Below, one piece after another: positions 13,029 through 25,016 of a stretch of DNA of 64,000 nt (the stretch's first letter is position 1; the number at the start of each line of letters is the position of its first letter). The notes below the pieces were generated by a model that had not been told where the DNA came from, did no database searches, and saw only the letters and a program-made list of their open reading frames with translations. This stretch comes from Phascolomyces articulosus (lineage: Eukaryota > Mucoromycota > Mucoromycetes > Mucorales > Lichtheimiaceae): contig JAIXMP010000008.1 in the NCBI GenBank assembly GCA_025677815.1, positions 1,240,001 to 1,304,000 on the forward strand. The letters are read 5' to 3'. Both the position numbers and the translations under genes were made by a program.

Positions 13029-13936
13029 GTTAAACTGAAAGGTATCCCGGTGAATCAGTCGGCTTGGGAAGTTGAAGCATGGTGCAATCGTCATTTTGAA
13101 GGTGATCAAGTATCGACATGTTTTAAAAGCTTGTAGAAAAAGCAAGTAACTATACCTACCAGATTATAAAGATGAACATGGTTCCTTTACCAAACACTTT
13201 TCTTTATTAATAAGTGCAGTAACTCATCGCGTATAGTATTTGTGGTTGCTCTACATAGTGTTGCTTTTATTCATTTTTATTCCATGAGCGATGCAAAAAA
13301 GTTTTACGAAAGCCACGAAAACTTTGACGACGGGAAGGTGCGAGTTGTTGCAGCGACAATGAAAAATAAGCAAGAAATTCAGTATAAAGATGATGACGAG
13401 GAGGATAGCGACGATATGGGGACGGGTTCCATAACATCAGCATCACCATCTACATCAGCAAATGTTAAATCTATGATCAACAAATTTAATACGTTAACAA
13501 GTGGTGTCAAGAACCTTGGAGCTTCGTTACGATTGTCCCCACCAGCAGCATCCTAATCATCTTCTTCAAATATCCTTCGTCTTTCCAAAAGACAACTAGG
13601 AAAAAAGCCATTATCTTTTTCACATTTTGGTCAACAGCAGCAACAACAAAAATCTTCAACATCATTGGTTTCTTCTTTATTTCAACAGCAATCGCAAAAA
13701 AAAACATCATCATTATTGCCTCCACATCCCGAAAACATTCAGGATATCCAGTTATTTACCTCAGTGCAAGCAGAAATATCATCATCACCATCTACATCAA
13801 TGGATGACTTTGATTTGCAAATCAAAAGTCAAAAGGAGGGAAGTTACAAGGCGAAAAAGATGATTGTGAAAAGAATAAGCAAGGAATTAAGACAACTAAG
13901 AATATGTACAATGGAAGTGGAGATTGGAATACGTAA
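13029..13936 (+). pseudogene. Decayed RRM-like protein gene
   Basis: Two coding-like blocks form a broken gene. 13029-13145 reads VKLKGIPVNQSAWEVEAW.., resembling strand 1 and helix 1 of an RNA-recognition motif, but has an in-frame TAG at 13134-13136. The frame resumes near 13230 with VAFIHFYSMSDAKKFYE and KVRVVAAT, resembling the RNP1 strand, helix 2 and strand 4 of the same domain. The same frame continues past a TAA at 13554-13556 through a Ser/Gln/Lys-rich region, then needs a shift near 13840 to end at 13936. Two stops and a frameshift argue for a pseudogene. RRM identity is a visual inference; the domain lacks a canonical RNP1. Confidence 0.55.
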
Positions 13937-14370
13937 AAAAAATATTATGCATCATCATCAGTTTCAGAATCATTTGTATTTTCATTGTCATTATTGTTTT
14001 CAGGTGAATTCAGCAGTGAGATGTATTCATGAATGTTGCATATTTTTTCTTTATCCGACTCGCCATATAACTTGCTCATTGTGTTTGAAGTACTTTGTAA
14101 ATAGTTCTGTTGCGCATCCATGACGTTAATAATATTTTAAAAAAAGTTTTGTCATAGTAAAATATCTTCGTGTTACCTCTTTCCTTTTTGGATACTTCTT
14201 GTACGATTATTCTATTTCTAAAAATAATCTTTTACGTTCTCTTTAAATCTCTGATTATCTTTATTATTTCTATTGGCTTGGTATTGATCCGCCAAAAATA
14301 TATTCGACAGTTTAGTCTATGCGTCCATTCATACATCAGTATAGTTTGGAAAAGGAAGGAGATAACTTAC

Positions 14371-15619
14371 TTCAAATTTAGAGAGGCAGTCAATCATCGT
14401 CTAAAAGCCACCGGTGTTCAATTCTTTTAATGTTCAAGGATAAACAAAACTACATACTTTTTGCAAGCAATAAACTTCTTTATCAACCACGGACAACCCA
14501 TAGATATAGTAACTGGGACCCATAATTTGCACTATAGGGAGGATGGTATTTCCGATGGTGCTGGGAGGGATAAACTTCGTTGCTTGTAATACTGAGTTCA
14601 GATGTACCTTGGAGACAAGTACGGGTTTTAGTTTGTCTTCGTAAAGTTTTGTAACGGAAGTGTTGAAGGAAGAAGCAAACTTGCCGGCGGCAGCTTCAAC
14701 TTGTTCACTGCCATCAAAATCATGGCTTTCAAGCGTGGATACTAAGAATCGTAAATCAAGACGCATAGTCCATCCATTCATATCCACCATGGGAAGATTT
14801 CTGAACAATCTGAACAATCTGAATTCATCATGTTTCGTTGATACGGCGTCATCCCTATTTAATTAAATAAAACAAATTGTTAGAAGCCTTTTATATTTAC
14901 CTGTATATGTTGCCTATACTATTATAATAATACCATCATGCTCTTTCCACTGTAAAAAGACCTTTTCTTGTAAGGATGAAAAAAAGTTTCGAAAATGTTG
15001 GCCCAGAATTTAACGATGATCGACTGTTCAGAGCAACGACGCCAGTACTGATCTGTTAACTTGAATGGTTTATCGACATGTAAATCAAGTCTGAAATAAT
15101 AATAATAAATCAGCACACCATTTTATTCACGATTTTATATATATATATAAACATTGACTTAATTTTTACTTACAATCCAAGTTACAATCCACCACTGCTG
15201 TAAACGGCAGCTGTAGGACCATCTGAATTTTACAATCCCAGTTTGCTGAAAATTTACACAATTCACCACTGCACCCACTCTAAACATTACAATCAAATGG
15301 ATATCAGTAATCATTTTTTTCTAATACTGTTACAAAACTCTCTAGTTACCCGGTGTGTGTGAAAAATTCTTCTATTTTTACCATTGAAATTACTTTTACT
15401 GGAATTAGTTGAATTGTCTCCATTTTCTAAATTCTAAAACAAAAAAAAAAAGATATGTTGTTCGAATCGAACATTTAATTTTTATTATCATTCTCTAGTT
15501 ACTCTCGTTCATTATATTACCTTTGCTGCTTTTTTCAAGTTCTCTCGTTCAATTCTTAGTTCAAGAATTTGTTTTACTCTAACAGTTTTCTTTAGTTCAG
15601 AAAGAATTGGATCATTCAT
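14371..15619 (-). pseudogene. Decayed member of a putative lineage-expanded hypothetical family
   Basis: Minus-strand exons: 15521-15619 (starts MNDPILSELKKT, coiled-coil-like), 15382-15433, a possible exon near 15173-15240, about 14930-15088 (VDKPFKLTDQYWRR, FWANIFETFF) and about 14371-14850 (MRLDLRFLVST, KLKPVLVSKVHL, IVQIMGPSYYIYGL, CSFVYP). The TGA at 14434-14436 truncates it; the same frame continues with TLKELNTGGF, a TAG at 14401-14403 and TMIDCLSKFE to a GT donor, so coding resemblance runs beyond both stops. From memory, this order of blocks recalls a hypothetical family repeated many times in Mucoromycota genomes and vaguely a PD-(D/E)XK-like fold (R-D-R, E, K spacing). That link is an inference. 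Splicing between the last two blocks is not resolved. Confidence 0.6.
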
Positions 15620-17494
15620 GATTTAATTTATGTTGACAAAAGAATGAGCTGTGCTTATGAGACTGAAAGAGAGAGAGAGGGGGTGTTAAGAAAGGCTGAC
15701 CTTGAGTGATTTGTTTGCTTTTAAAAGTAGCACCACTTCCTCGTTATAAAGGTTGCATATTGATATTATAACTACTTAACTTTGATTGGACATACTTTTT
15801 ACCATTATAAATACATCTTGTGTACTAAAGAAAACCTGAAGATGTAATGCAAAGGAGCTATAGCTGTCAAGTATACTTTTTTGTTGTCTAATAACTGTAT
15901 TCTGCATTACTGTAGTATGGTAGATAATAAATTAAATTTGTTTTTTTTATTGACCATTTTATCGCCATTAAACTCTGCATCTTTTACTAATATCATCTTG
16001 GTCGAATACCAAAGGTTTGGACATTATTGGAAAACATTCTGAAAAAGGATAGTTGAAATAAAATGAAATTCTCCAAGCATATCTATATACCACTTCTTTT
16101 ACTGGACCAAAAAAAAATAATAGAACGAATATCAACTTAAGGGATTCAGTTTGACCACATAATTATCAGACAAAGAAGGTCATGAAATTGAAATTAAACG
16201 GATGAATGTTGCTTATGGTGGGGAATACTATATAACCACCAATGCTAGATTGTATCTTCCTCTTTTTTTGTATGACACAAGATTGAAATACAATGTCAGT
16301 AAGAAGAATTGAAATTTATGGAAGTTAATATGGTTAGATTTTTGCGAATATGTTGTCATCAAAAAAAATTGCGTATTATATCATTATAATAAATAGCTAA
16401 TATAATAACTTGACCAATAATAGTAAAAATAAACTATATTGATAAACTAGTTATTTTTTTATTTTACACATATAAAGTTTAAATTATATGCAAGAAACTC
16501 ACTGTTTTAGCCTTCTATATTAATACATATGTACATTATGTAGTTACAGAGGGAGAAAATTAGAAAGAGAGAAGGTTACTCGCAGTTTGCATAATTTATG
16601 CATTAAACGAACTAAAAGAAAGAAAAAAACGGGGGAAAGGAAAGCAAGAAAAGAATACTGCCTTAAATGTTAGGTCTTGGTGATGATATTCAGGTATATT
16701 TTAATCTTACTAACTTCTACAACTAAATGGATTAAATATGAGAGCTTCAGTCTCACGCAAATATATAAAAAGAACTGCTTGTAGCTGAGCCAACCGTTTC
16801 ATTCCTGAGTTATTTTGTACTATACCTATGGATAGATAATAATTAGACAGATTGAAAAAGTAATCAAGTTTGTCAATACGACTGATTTATAAAGCTCGAT
16901 CAGTTGGTATGGTGATATCCAATTCCAAAAATAAACCAATTTTCTTACGTAATATGAACATAATAATTCAAAGGTGTATGTCATATACCATATTAAGAGT
17001 CGGATTGATAGTAATAATGGAAGTTGAATTTGTGATTTCTATCGTCCAATGTGTCATTTAAACTTCACATTATTAAAAAAACCTTCTGCTCTCCCTTTTC
17101 ATTCATGTATACCGTTCATAGGCCATCCTCAATATAACAGTAAATTCACACCTCTTCATCTATTCAATTGAAGTAAGATATATTTTTTAATAATAATAAT
17201 AATGATATTTATTAATTATAGATGTCAAATCAAAGTGTAGTGTGGAACCTAATCATTAATTCAAAGCGAAATTCAAAGCTTATGACACAATAAAATTTTT
17301 TAGCTAGGTGCATTAAAACGCCCAGTTCTTTCAACAGAATGAAGTAAACCTGTTCGTCGCTTGCAAACATTTTCATTTAGGATCATCGTGATAAGTTATC
17401 CAGACTTTGAAGGTAAAAAGTTTTTAGTACAGGAATTTTTTTGTTATTATTCTTATACGTTGTCATTTTTATAGAGTTAAAAGATTTTATTTAG
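15620..17494. other. Gene-free stretch
   Basis: About 1.9 kb of AT-rich sequence, including a short GA-rich tract near 15667-15680. No intact gene, tRNA or element recognised. The segment 17330-17420 may hold an upstream exon of the decayed gene that follows, but frame evidence is too weak to call. Confidence 0.4.
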
Positions 17495-18760
17495 AGCGAA
17501 TATGACCCAACCTTTGAAGAATTTATCTCTAAATACTCTGACCAACTTGCCAATTTTTATTATTCAATACAACCACTATATCACCTGATACATACGTTAA
17601 CTACTGGAGATCTATCACAAGTTTTTCTTAAGACAATCCAAATGCATAAAAAGAATAAACTGGAATGGCCCCTTTCATGAATTGGTTCCGATGGTAATTT
17701 ATCAATAACTCTCTTTTCTCTATTGACTGTGTTAACTTTTGATCACAATACTCCCTTTTATATTATATATTATTATAGAGAACAACAAAGTGAATGTATT
17801 GAATTGAACCATTGAAAAAATACAAGGAAAGTGGAAAACAAATCAGTGAGAGAATGCAAAAGCCTACGAGTCTATCTCCTCAAAAAAATGAAAAAACATG
17901 AAGGTGCCAGTAATGATTGAAATGGCAGTCATAGAAGTCAAGAAAAAGAAAAAGAAAACGATGACCCTGTTCGCGTTTCTAATGATTAAGAAGAAGAAAA
18001 ATTGATTGAGGATGAAGAAAACGTAGGTGAGGTGGCAGGACAACAAGAAATGACAGATGCTCCTGAACAACTAGTCGGGTATTATTCACTTTATGAAGGA
18101 AAAAACCGTCTGTGTTTGGTTATATATTATCTTGTTTTCTTTTTAGATTCATAGTGAATCTATCGCAGATGTAGCCAAAGAACCGACCGAAACGGTGATC
18201 AATAAAAAAGAAACCATCAAAGGCTGAGCTTTCCCTTAGGTGCAGCTGCAGCGAATCTTTTAGTTCTGTTGATTGGGATAACGACATGAGCAGCAGTAAC
18301 AAGTAATGATAATTGATCATTTCTTTTGATAATTCTTGTATCGAGAGAAACTGATTATTATTGTTATTGTATATGTAATATGGATTACGTATATTTTAAA
18401 CGTCGCGAACGCTGCCTCACCTGAGTTGGATTGATTTCTGAAATCGATCTTGCTAAAGATCAATTGAATTAAATTGAAAAGATCGGTATTCTTCCACAAC
18501 TACAAGGATTATCAAAGAAATGTCTCACTGCGGGTGATGAACTCTTCAACCAAGAGTAAGAAAAGATAGAAATAAGAGGGAAAAGTGATAAGAAAAGAAA
18601 CATAAGTAAGCTTTGTGGAACATATCCTTTGCGTGGTTTTTATTTTATCAGAACAATGCTGGATCATACCGCTATAATAGAAAACATTCGTAAACTTCAA
18701 ACAACGCACTGCTCAAAAGCCAGTAGCAATTTATATAAAATACTTTGGTACTTCAACAAG
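17495..18760 (+). pseudogene. Decayed multi-exon gene, possible TFIIS-N/IBD-like (LEDGF-type) protein
   Basis: Plus-strand blocks retain coding character but carry several in-frame stops. 17495-17680 reads EYDPTFEEFISKYSDQLA and ends LEWPLS then TGA. About 17780-18080 is acidic and Lys/Glu-rich (EEEKLIEDEENVGEV, QQEMTDAPEQLVG) with TGA and TAA codons inside. About 18150-18306 is Ser-rich after a frameshift. 18430-18560 gives SEIDLAKDQLN, stop, IEKIGILPQLQGLSKK, and 18655-18760 gives LDHTAIIENIRKLQ and SSNLYKILWYF. The last two blocks resemble in order the helical TFIIS N-terminal/integrase-binding-type domain. Introns with plausible GT and AG separate the blocks. The reading is decayed beyond function; the domain call is low-confidence inference. 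Confidence 0.45.
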
Positions 18761-20794
18761 TGTGAGTATAATTTATTATACTCTCAATTCTGATCTGTCA
18801 GAGTTGTTTTTAATCCTCCGTTTTTATACATACATAATGGGTATAAACACATAAACATTGGTTTGTACATCTAATTCACAGGACTCGTCATGTTCTGTAA
18901 TATGTAACATAAATGCTTTTGGAAATATATATACCGATTAATTCTTAACCCTACGATTTGGCTAAATAAAAGGATGGAAGAATTTTTCATAGGCTCTCTA
19001 AAAACAGAAAGAAGGGTAAAAGGAATTTGTCTATATATAATTTAACCATCCAGTCAAAGAACATCCATAGCAATGGTACTTCCGATATCCGGCGTTGTTA
19101 TATATATTCAACTACTATAAAGTACGGGGCATACGGCATCTTTGCATGTGAACACACAAAAAAAAATATCAGGAACGAGGGAAATTATTTGACAAGTACA
19201 CTTAATAGACAGCATGTCACAAAAACAAGTTTCTAAATGCACTTATAATAAGAGTAAGATGACCAGATATAACTAAACACTTTTTTCAACTACTCTACTA
19301 TATTATAAGACCAATATTAAAATCGTACATTTTATCGATAATGTGTAATATTCATGGATCGCTGGGAATAGTAAGAAAATTCCACTTTCTTCTAAGATAG
19401 AGCATTGAGTTTGTAGTAAACTTTTTTTTAGCATAGTTCGAAATTAAACTGATAATTGATCGAAGAAACTTTTTGTCTATGCCAAATGACAAATTTTAAT
19501 AACAAGAGTAAACTCATTATCAGCTGTCAACCCAATTAACGGTGACAACCGTCATTTTGACAGGTATATTCTTGTTGTATATTGATTCTTGTGGCGCTTA
19601 ACGAAAAACATATATATCTAAATAGCGCAATTCACTTGAATCATCGCTAGCAGAATTACGCTCATTTGCTAGTTTATTGAATGGTTGTAGCTTTCATGCT
19701 TTATCGATATTGTGTTGCTCATTCAATTATCTTTCGTGTGGGGATTTTATTTAATAGTAAAAGTATTTTCCACAGGCATGGAATGAATAAGCTTTGTTGG
19801 CTGACGGAGAAAGCTTACAATCGATTTTCAATAGTGAAGATTCAGAAGTCCAATGCTGTCTACTGGGAACAAATATGTGCAGGTACAAACATGGCTGAAG
19901 TAGGATATACAATTACTTTATTTTCATGATTGTAATTTGAATTAGATAGGAGAGAATTTTTCTATTTTTTTTCTTTCTTTTTTTTTTGCAGTTGTCTGTT
20001 CCAGAATATTATTATTGTATAGTTAGTAGTAGCCGGATGAGAATCAACCCATGTAAAATAATAACGTCGAAATATATTAGGTTTAGTATATAGTGAAAAA
20101 CAATACGCAATGACGAACAGCATTCGATGCGGGACAACATGCGGCAGATGTTTACCATTGGTGGTTTAAGGATATCAAAATATTATTTATCTTAACGGAT
20201 AGGAATTGGTTACTTCCAACACACGCTGTTAATATAATAGTAAAGTAGGAGGACGTTATAAATGCTCTAGGTATATGGGTTAATACAATGATAATGACAA
20301 CTAATACTAATACAAATATACTTTCACTTGATATCTTTTTTGTTCCCACAAAACTAATATACAGCACTGCTTCCACAAAGCTATTATGTGCAATTGTATA
20401 CGCTTATAGGGGGGTCTGGGGTATTCTCCTTGCGACGCGTTTTCCATTGAATGACACGAACCACTGCGAGGCTAGTCTTTTATATCATTGCCATGCTTAT
20501 AGATTGAAATTCAGCTTACAAAAATAAAATATAAACCTGTTACAATAAAACAAGCCTCTGAAATAGACCTGAGGCAAAACGGGTATGATCGGAGGTCTGA
20601 AACAATAATATAAATTTAAACACTAATACCCAGTTTGCTTTTTAAGTAACCTTCTCTTCCCTTCTTCCTCTTTTTTTTTTATTTTTTTTAATAACTCCAA
20701 TAAATCTAAATAGCCAAATTCTCCGGTTCTTTTATATAACAGCCACCATATTATAAACGAAACACTACTAGTTCTTCTTTCTCTTTCTTACATC
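18761..20794. other. Gene-poor stretch upstream of the NRAMP gene
   Basis: About 2 kb without an intact gene. Contains coding-like debris at 19638-19882 (listed separately) and a minus-strand open frame at 20152-20376 that is hydrophobic but shows no family match I recognise. A poly-T/pyrimidine-rich tract at 20655-20690 precedes the NRAMP start. Confidence 0.4.
19638..19882 (+). pseudogene. Coding-like debris, unidentified
   Basis: Two short blocks look like former exons: about 19640-19682 (SSLAELRSFASLLNG, ending at a GT) and 19775-19882 (after CACAG: AWNE, stop, ALLADGESLQSIFNSEDSE, ending at GTACAA). The TAA inside the second block breaks it. I do not recognise the protein. Could be chance; composition is less biased than the surrounding DNA. 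Confidence 0.25.
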
Positions 20795-22806
20795 ATGTTG
20801 GCGTACGTGGTCGGAAGGATGGTCAAATTCGTCCGTAAATTTTCCAAGTTTTTTGGTCCTGGATTTATGATTGCTGTTGGATAGTAAGTTTATCAAATAC
20901 TTGGTTTTTTTAATCTATGCAATTTTTGTTATTTATCTATCCGAAATACCAACCATCAACGCGTTAATATGTAGTTTAGATCCAGGCAACTGGGCAACGG
21001 ATATGGAAGGTGGATCACAATTTGGATATCGTCTTTTGTTTATCATTTTATTATCCAATATCATTGCTGTATTTTTACAAAATTTAACCATTCGATTGGG
21101 TGTTGTCTCTGGATTTGATTTAGCAAGTGCATCACGGCGTTATTTCCCAAAATATCTTAACTTGTTTCTTTATGTCTTGGCTGAATTGGCGATTATTGCA
21201 ACAGATATGGCAGAAGTCATTGGTAGTGCCATTGCTTTGAATTTGCTTATTCCACAATTACCATTACCTGCTGGTGTAGCGATTACTGCAGCCGATGTAT
21301 TTATTATTTTGTTATTTTACAGTGAAGATCATACAGATCCGGATGCGCAAACAGAAACAGCTTCTTTAAGAGTGATTCGATTGTTTGAGTCATTTGTCAT
21401 GATACTTGTATTAGCTGTCGGCATTTGTCTCAGCATTATTCTTGCGTACTCCGACATCAATCCAATCGATGTTGTAAAGGGTTATGAACCTACCAAGGAA
21501 ATTTTTACCGATACGGCAAGTCTTTATGTTGCTATTGGTATTATTGGTGCTACAGGTAAAAACAATTATAGAAAAAGCATGGAAACATGCACAAATAACA
21601 ACTATTACAATTATGGTAATAAATTAAAACTAATAATACATATTTGGGGATATATCATTATTATTATATTTTGGCTGTATCACAGTGATGCCCCACAATC
21701 TATATCTTCATGGTTTCATTGTCCAGGCACGATGTCGTGAATGGCGTGCCAAACGACCTCAAGCTGAATGTATTGATGATGATAATAAGCAATGGGTTTT
21801 AAATTCAGTGGCACGAAAATTCACCATGGATGGATATGAAAAACCAGAACAGCAACAGCAAGGAACAACAGGCGAAACATGTGTATCTATGGAAAACACT
21901 AACACAGCAAACGTTGAGAAGAAACGATTCGATGTAGATGGATTACGTAAATACTTAAAATCATCACTTAAAGACAACCTTTTATTCAACTTTATCGATT
22001 TGGTGATCGCTCTCATTTTTGCATTTTATGTCAATTCAGCCATTCTTATCGTCGCCGCATCCAACTTTTATTATGCACCTGCGGGACAGCAACAAGAAGT
22101 CACGGATTTATTCAGTGCTCATGATTTATTATCGCGTTACTTGAGTCCAGCAGCAGGCGTTATTTTTGCATTAGCCCTTTTATGTGCAGGTCAATCCTCT
22201 ACTATTACAGCAACTTTGGCAGGTCAGGTTGTCATGTCTGGATTTTTGGGAATGAGCACACGACCTTGGGTACGTCGTATTGTGACGCGTCTGGTGGCCA
22301 TTATCCCTGCTCTCGTGGCTGCCTGTATCGCGGGTCGATCAGGTTTAAGTCAACTTTTAGTGGGTAGTCAAGTTGCATTGAGTGTTCAACTCCCCTTTGC
22401 TGTTGTCCCCTTGGTGATTTTTACTTCTTGGAAAAAAGTCATGAAAGTGGATTTGGTGGTAGATCAAAGTAATAAGACTGTGGATCGTACAACCGTTACT
22501 GTATCTTGGGTTGACAAATTATTCCCGCGTATACCGTCATGGCGTCCCTCTTGGTGGCAACCCACCAAACAAATGATTCTCCCACGTTTGCAGTTGGGTG
22601 AAAAAAGCAATGAAAATAGTCCTGCCGCTATCAAACCAGATTCTTCTTCATCCATTGCTACCACAAGTCCAGTGATTCTCAATGAAATGCCTGAACCTCT
22701 TATCTATGATAACGGATGGATAACTAAAATTGTCGCCATTTTGATATCTTTGTTGCTTATCGGATTAAATGGTTATCTTGTGGTTTCATCCGCATTAGGG
22801 ATGTAA
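20795..22806 (+). CDS. NRAMP-family divalent metal transporter (Smf-like)
   Basis: Proton-coupled importer of Mn2+/Fe2+-type metals, plasma-membrane or endosomal. Exons 20795-20883, 20975-21555, 21686-22806 encode 596 aa. The two metal-site hallmarks are present: DPGN at residues 32-35 in TM1 and MPHN at 225-228 in TM6, the latter directly after the second intron, followed by LYLHG. GDP/DM-type motif TDMAEVIGSAIALN lies in TM3. Start ATG at 20795 gives a short basic N-terminus (VKFVRKFSKFFGPGF) typical of the family. A hydrophilic loop (about 250-320) separates TM6 and TM7, and a second, Ser/Pro-rich loop (about 480-550) precedes the final TM. Intact and full length; which metal it prefers cannot be read. 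Confidence 0.95.
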
Positions 22807-23366
22807 ATCCTTTCTCTCTCGTCTTTTAAACACATATAAAAAAACCATTCGTCATAAAAAAAAAAGGGAAAGAATTTTTATAAACCTTTTTTTCAAGATT
22901 GTTCATTGCCTTAATATGTATAGATAATAATATTCCCTTCGTCTTTCCCCCCACCTCTTCATTTTCTTTGTACTTCTTTTTCTTTATTATATCCCACTTA
23001 CATTATGATCTGTTATCAAAAAAAAAGTTTTAGTGCGTATATAAAATATATAAGCTATATCAATTATATCAAACATATTCATATGAATCCTTCCCTGTTC
23101 TTTTCAAAAGTCTAATCAGAAGGAAAAAAAAAAGTTTTTTAACTTGTCCAATCAATGAATGCATAATGCAAAAGAAGAAATAAGAATCGGATTTTTAAAA
23201 ATAAGGATGGTGCAAGCGCTGCCTCACCAGTTTTGCTTTGTTGGATTGAAAAAGGTTCACACACACAGCAACGAGATCTCTTTTCTCTTTTTTTTTTCCC
23301 TCCAATCCCGAAAAATCCTTCTTTTAACCTTTTTTTCTCATTTTCTCAAATAATAAAGAAGAAAAC
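22807..23366. other. Intergenic between NRAMP and GID4 genes
   Basis: 560 bp AT-rich, with poly-A and poly-T runs and a pyrimidine-rich tract (23280-23345) just upstream of the GID4 ATG. No gene seen. Confidence 0.5.
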
Positions 23367-23827
23367 ATGCCAATTCCTTCTGCCAACACTTCATCTCGTC
23401 AAAGAACAAGCTCTATTGACCTTCATGATCAAACGAACAATAAGCCACCCATGGTCTGTGCTGATTGTGGGAATAATGAGTGTCATTGTGACAGTCGTGC
23501 ATCGTGCTGGGATTCTTCGCATAAGACACAATCCAAGACCAAGGATGAAATCAATTCCACTATCAATAATCGGGTTTCCACTTCTTCTTCTTCACCTGGT
23601 AACACCTTATTGAATTGTCGTAAAGAAGGTGAAGCATGGGTAGATATTTCAAACGAACGACTTCCTAATTCTCGATTGGGTGCATTGTATCCGGGTTCCA
23701 AGTTTGAAGGTATGCAACGATGTGGGTCAGCTGCGTATGATGTATCTGTTGATATTCAGGTAAATAATTCAATTTATAACTATGATATTTAGGGTATTGT
23801 TTCTTGTTTCTTGTTTATTTAAAACTC

Positions 23828-23875
<48 letters not shown>

Positions 23876-24752
23876 CAAAAAAAAATCAGGAGATAAAAAG
23901 GAGTGCTGAATGAGAGATAAAGAAGAAGAGAAGAAAAAGAAATTTGGTCTGTAAAGAAATGGAAAAAAAAAGTGAGCAAGTTATGAGTTATTTAACACAC
24001 AGCATGATCCCGATTCATTTTTGTTATTTTTAGCACGTGGATTTGAAGGAGAGCACACTAAGTGGATATCTTAATATTAAAGGTTTGACGGCAGAGTTCC
24101 CTGAACTTACTGTAAGTTTCTTTTTATTTTTTTATATATATCAATTCAATGAAGTAATAGCTACTAACGTATATTATGTTAGACATTTTTCCAAGCAGAG
24201 ATAATTGGACCTAAATTCTCGTTTCTCACACGTAAATGGCAAGCGCAGCAAAGCATTGATATGTCACATTGGGTAAGTTGGATTACTATAACAATTTAGT
24301 GATGGATGATGATGGATCCATTTTTATTCATTCCCTATTAAATTATATATTTCTATTTTTTTTTTTAGAAACGGTTTCCATCCTTTCAACCTTATGTTGA
24401 GATATTCAATAATGATGGTTTTGTATATGATCCATATGAAGAGGATTTTATTTATATGCGTTGGAAAGAACACTTTTTGGTGCCGGATCACCGAGTGAAT
24501 AATATTGATGGTGCAAGTTTTGCTGGTTTTTATTATATCTGTTATCAACGATCAACAAATGAAATCAAAGGTTATTACTTTTTCCGTCATCATACAGAAT
24601 GGTAAGTTTTTATATTTATTATGTATAATGGAGAGAAGGATGATAGGATGGTGATGATTGATAATGTTGAATATATTTATTTGATTAGGTTTCAAGAACT
24701 TACGTTGAAACATGTTGAACAACGATCATTTGGAAACTTTGAAATGCGTTAA
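23367..24752 (+). CDS. GID4: GID4/Vid24-family substrate receptor of the GID/CTLH E3 ligase
   Basis: Recognises N-terminal proline degrons and delivers targets (in yeast, gluconeogenic enzymes) to the GID/CTLH ubiquitin ligase. Exons 23367-23759, 24034-24111, 24183-24272, 24369-24601, 24689-24752 encode 285 aa. The conserved beta-barrel starts at LYPGSKF and runs through YDVSVDIQ-HVDLKESTLSGYL, IKGLTAEFPELT, FFQAEIIG, FLTRKWQA, FMRWKEHFLVPDH-type block (YMRWKEHFLVPDH here), GASFAGFYYICYQ, and ends TLKHV..FEMR, matching the family end to end. The first exon adds about 100 disordered residues with a Cys cluster, CADCGNNECHCDSRASC at roughly 32-48, which I do not associate with other GID4 proteins. 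Intron 1 carries a (TG)n(AG)n microsatellite. Confidence 0.94.
23827..23870. repeat. (TG)n(AG)n compound microsatellite in GID4 intron 1
   Basis: Direct read: alternating TG units pass into alternating GA units over about 44 bp. Lies within intron 23760-24033. Confidence 0.95.
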
Positions 24753-25016
24753 AATACATGATGGCTTCACCTTTCCTCTCATCTACTCAATCCATCCATC
24801 CTTCTTTTTTTTCTTTTTTTACTTTGTTCTTTTTTCTTTTGTACATATTACTCTTTTACTTTTTTTTAACATTTTGTTTGCTATTGAACAAAAAATATAT
24901 ACCTCTTTTTTTTTTGTGAAGTTAAATTTGAATAATAAGGACTTTCTTCCTTCTTTCTCATTTCCTTTTCTTTATTATCATAATGAGTTTTTTTTAATAA
25001 TAATATTACATTTATT

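Noticed and set aside
15455..15475. B-box-like GTTCGAATC suggesting a tRNA
   Set aside because: It is a palindrome inside an intron, with no A box or foldable cloverleaf around it.
20152..20376. Hydrophobic minus-strand ORF of 74 codons
   Set aside because: Looks protein-like but has no homologous motif, no promoter or splice context, and the opposite strand is equally open.
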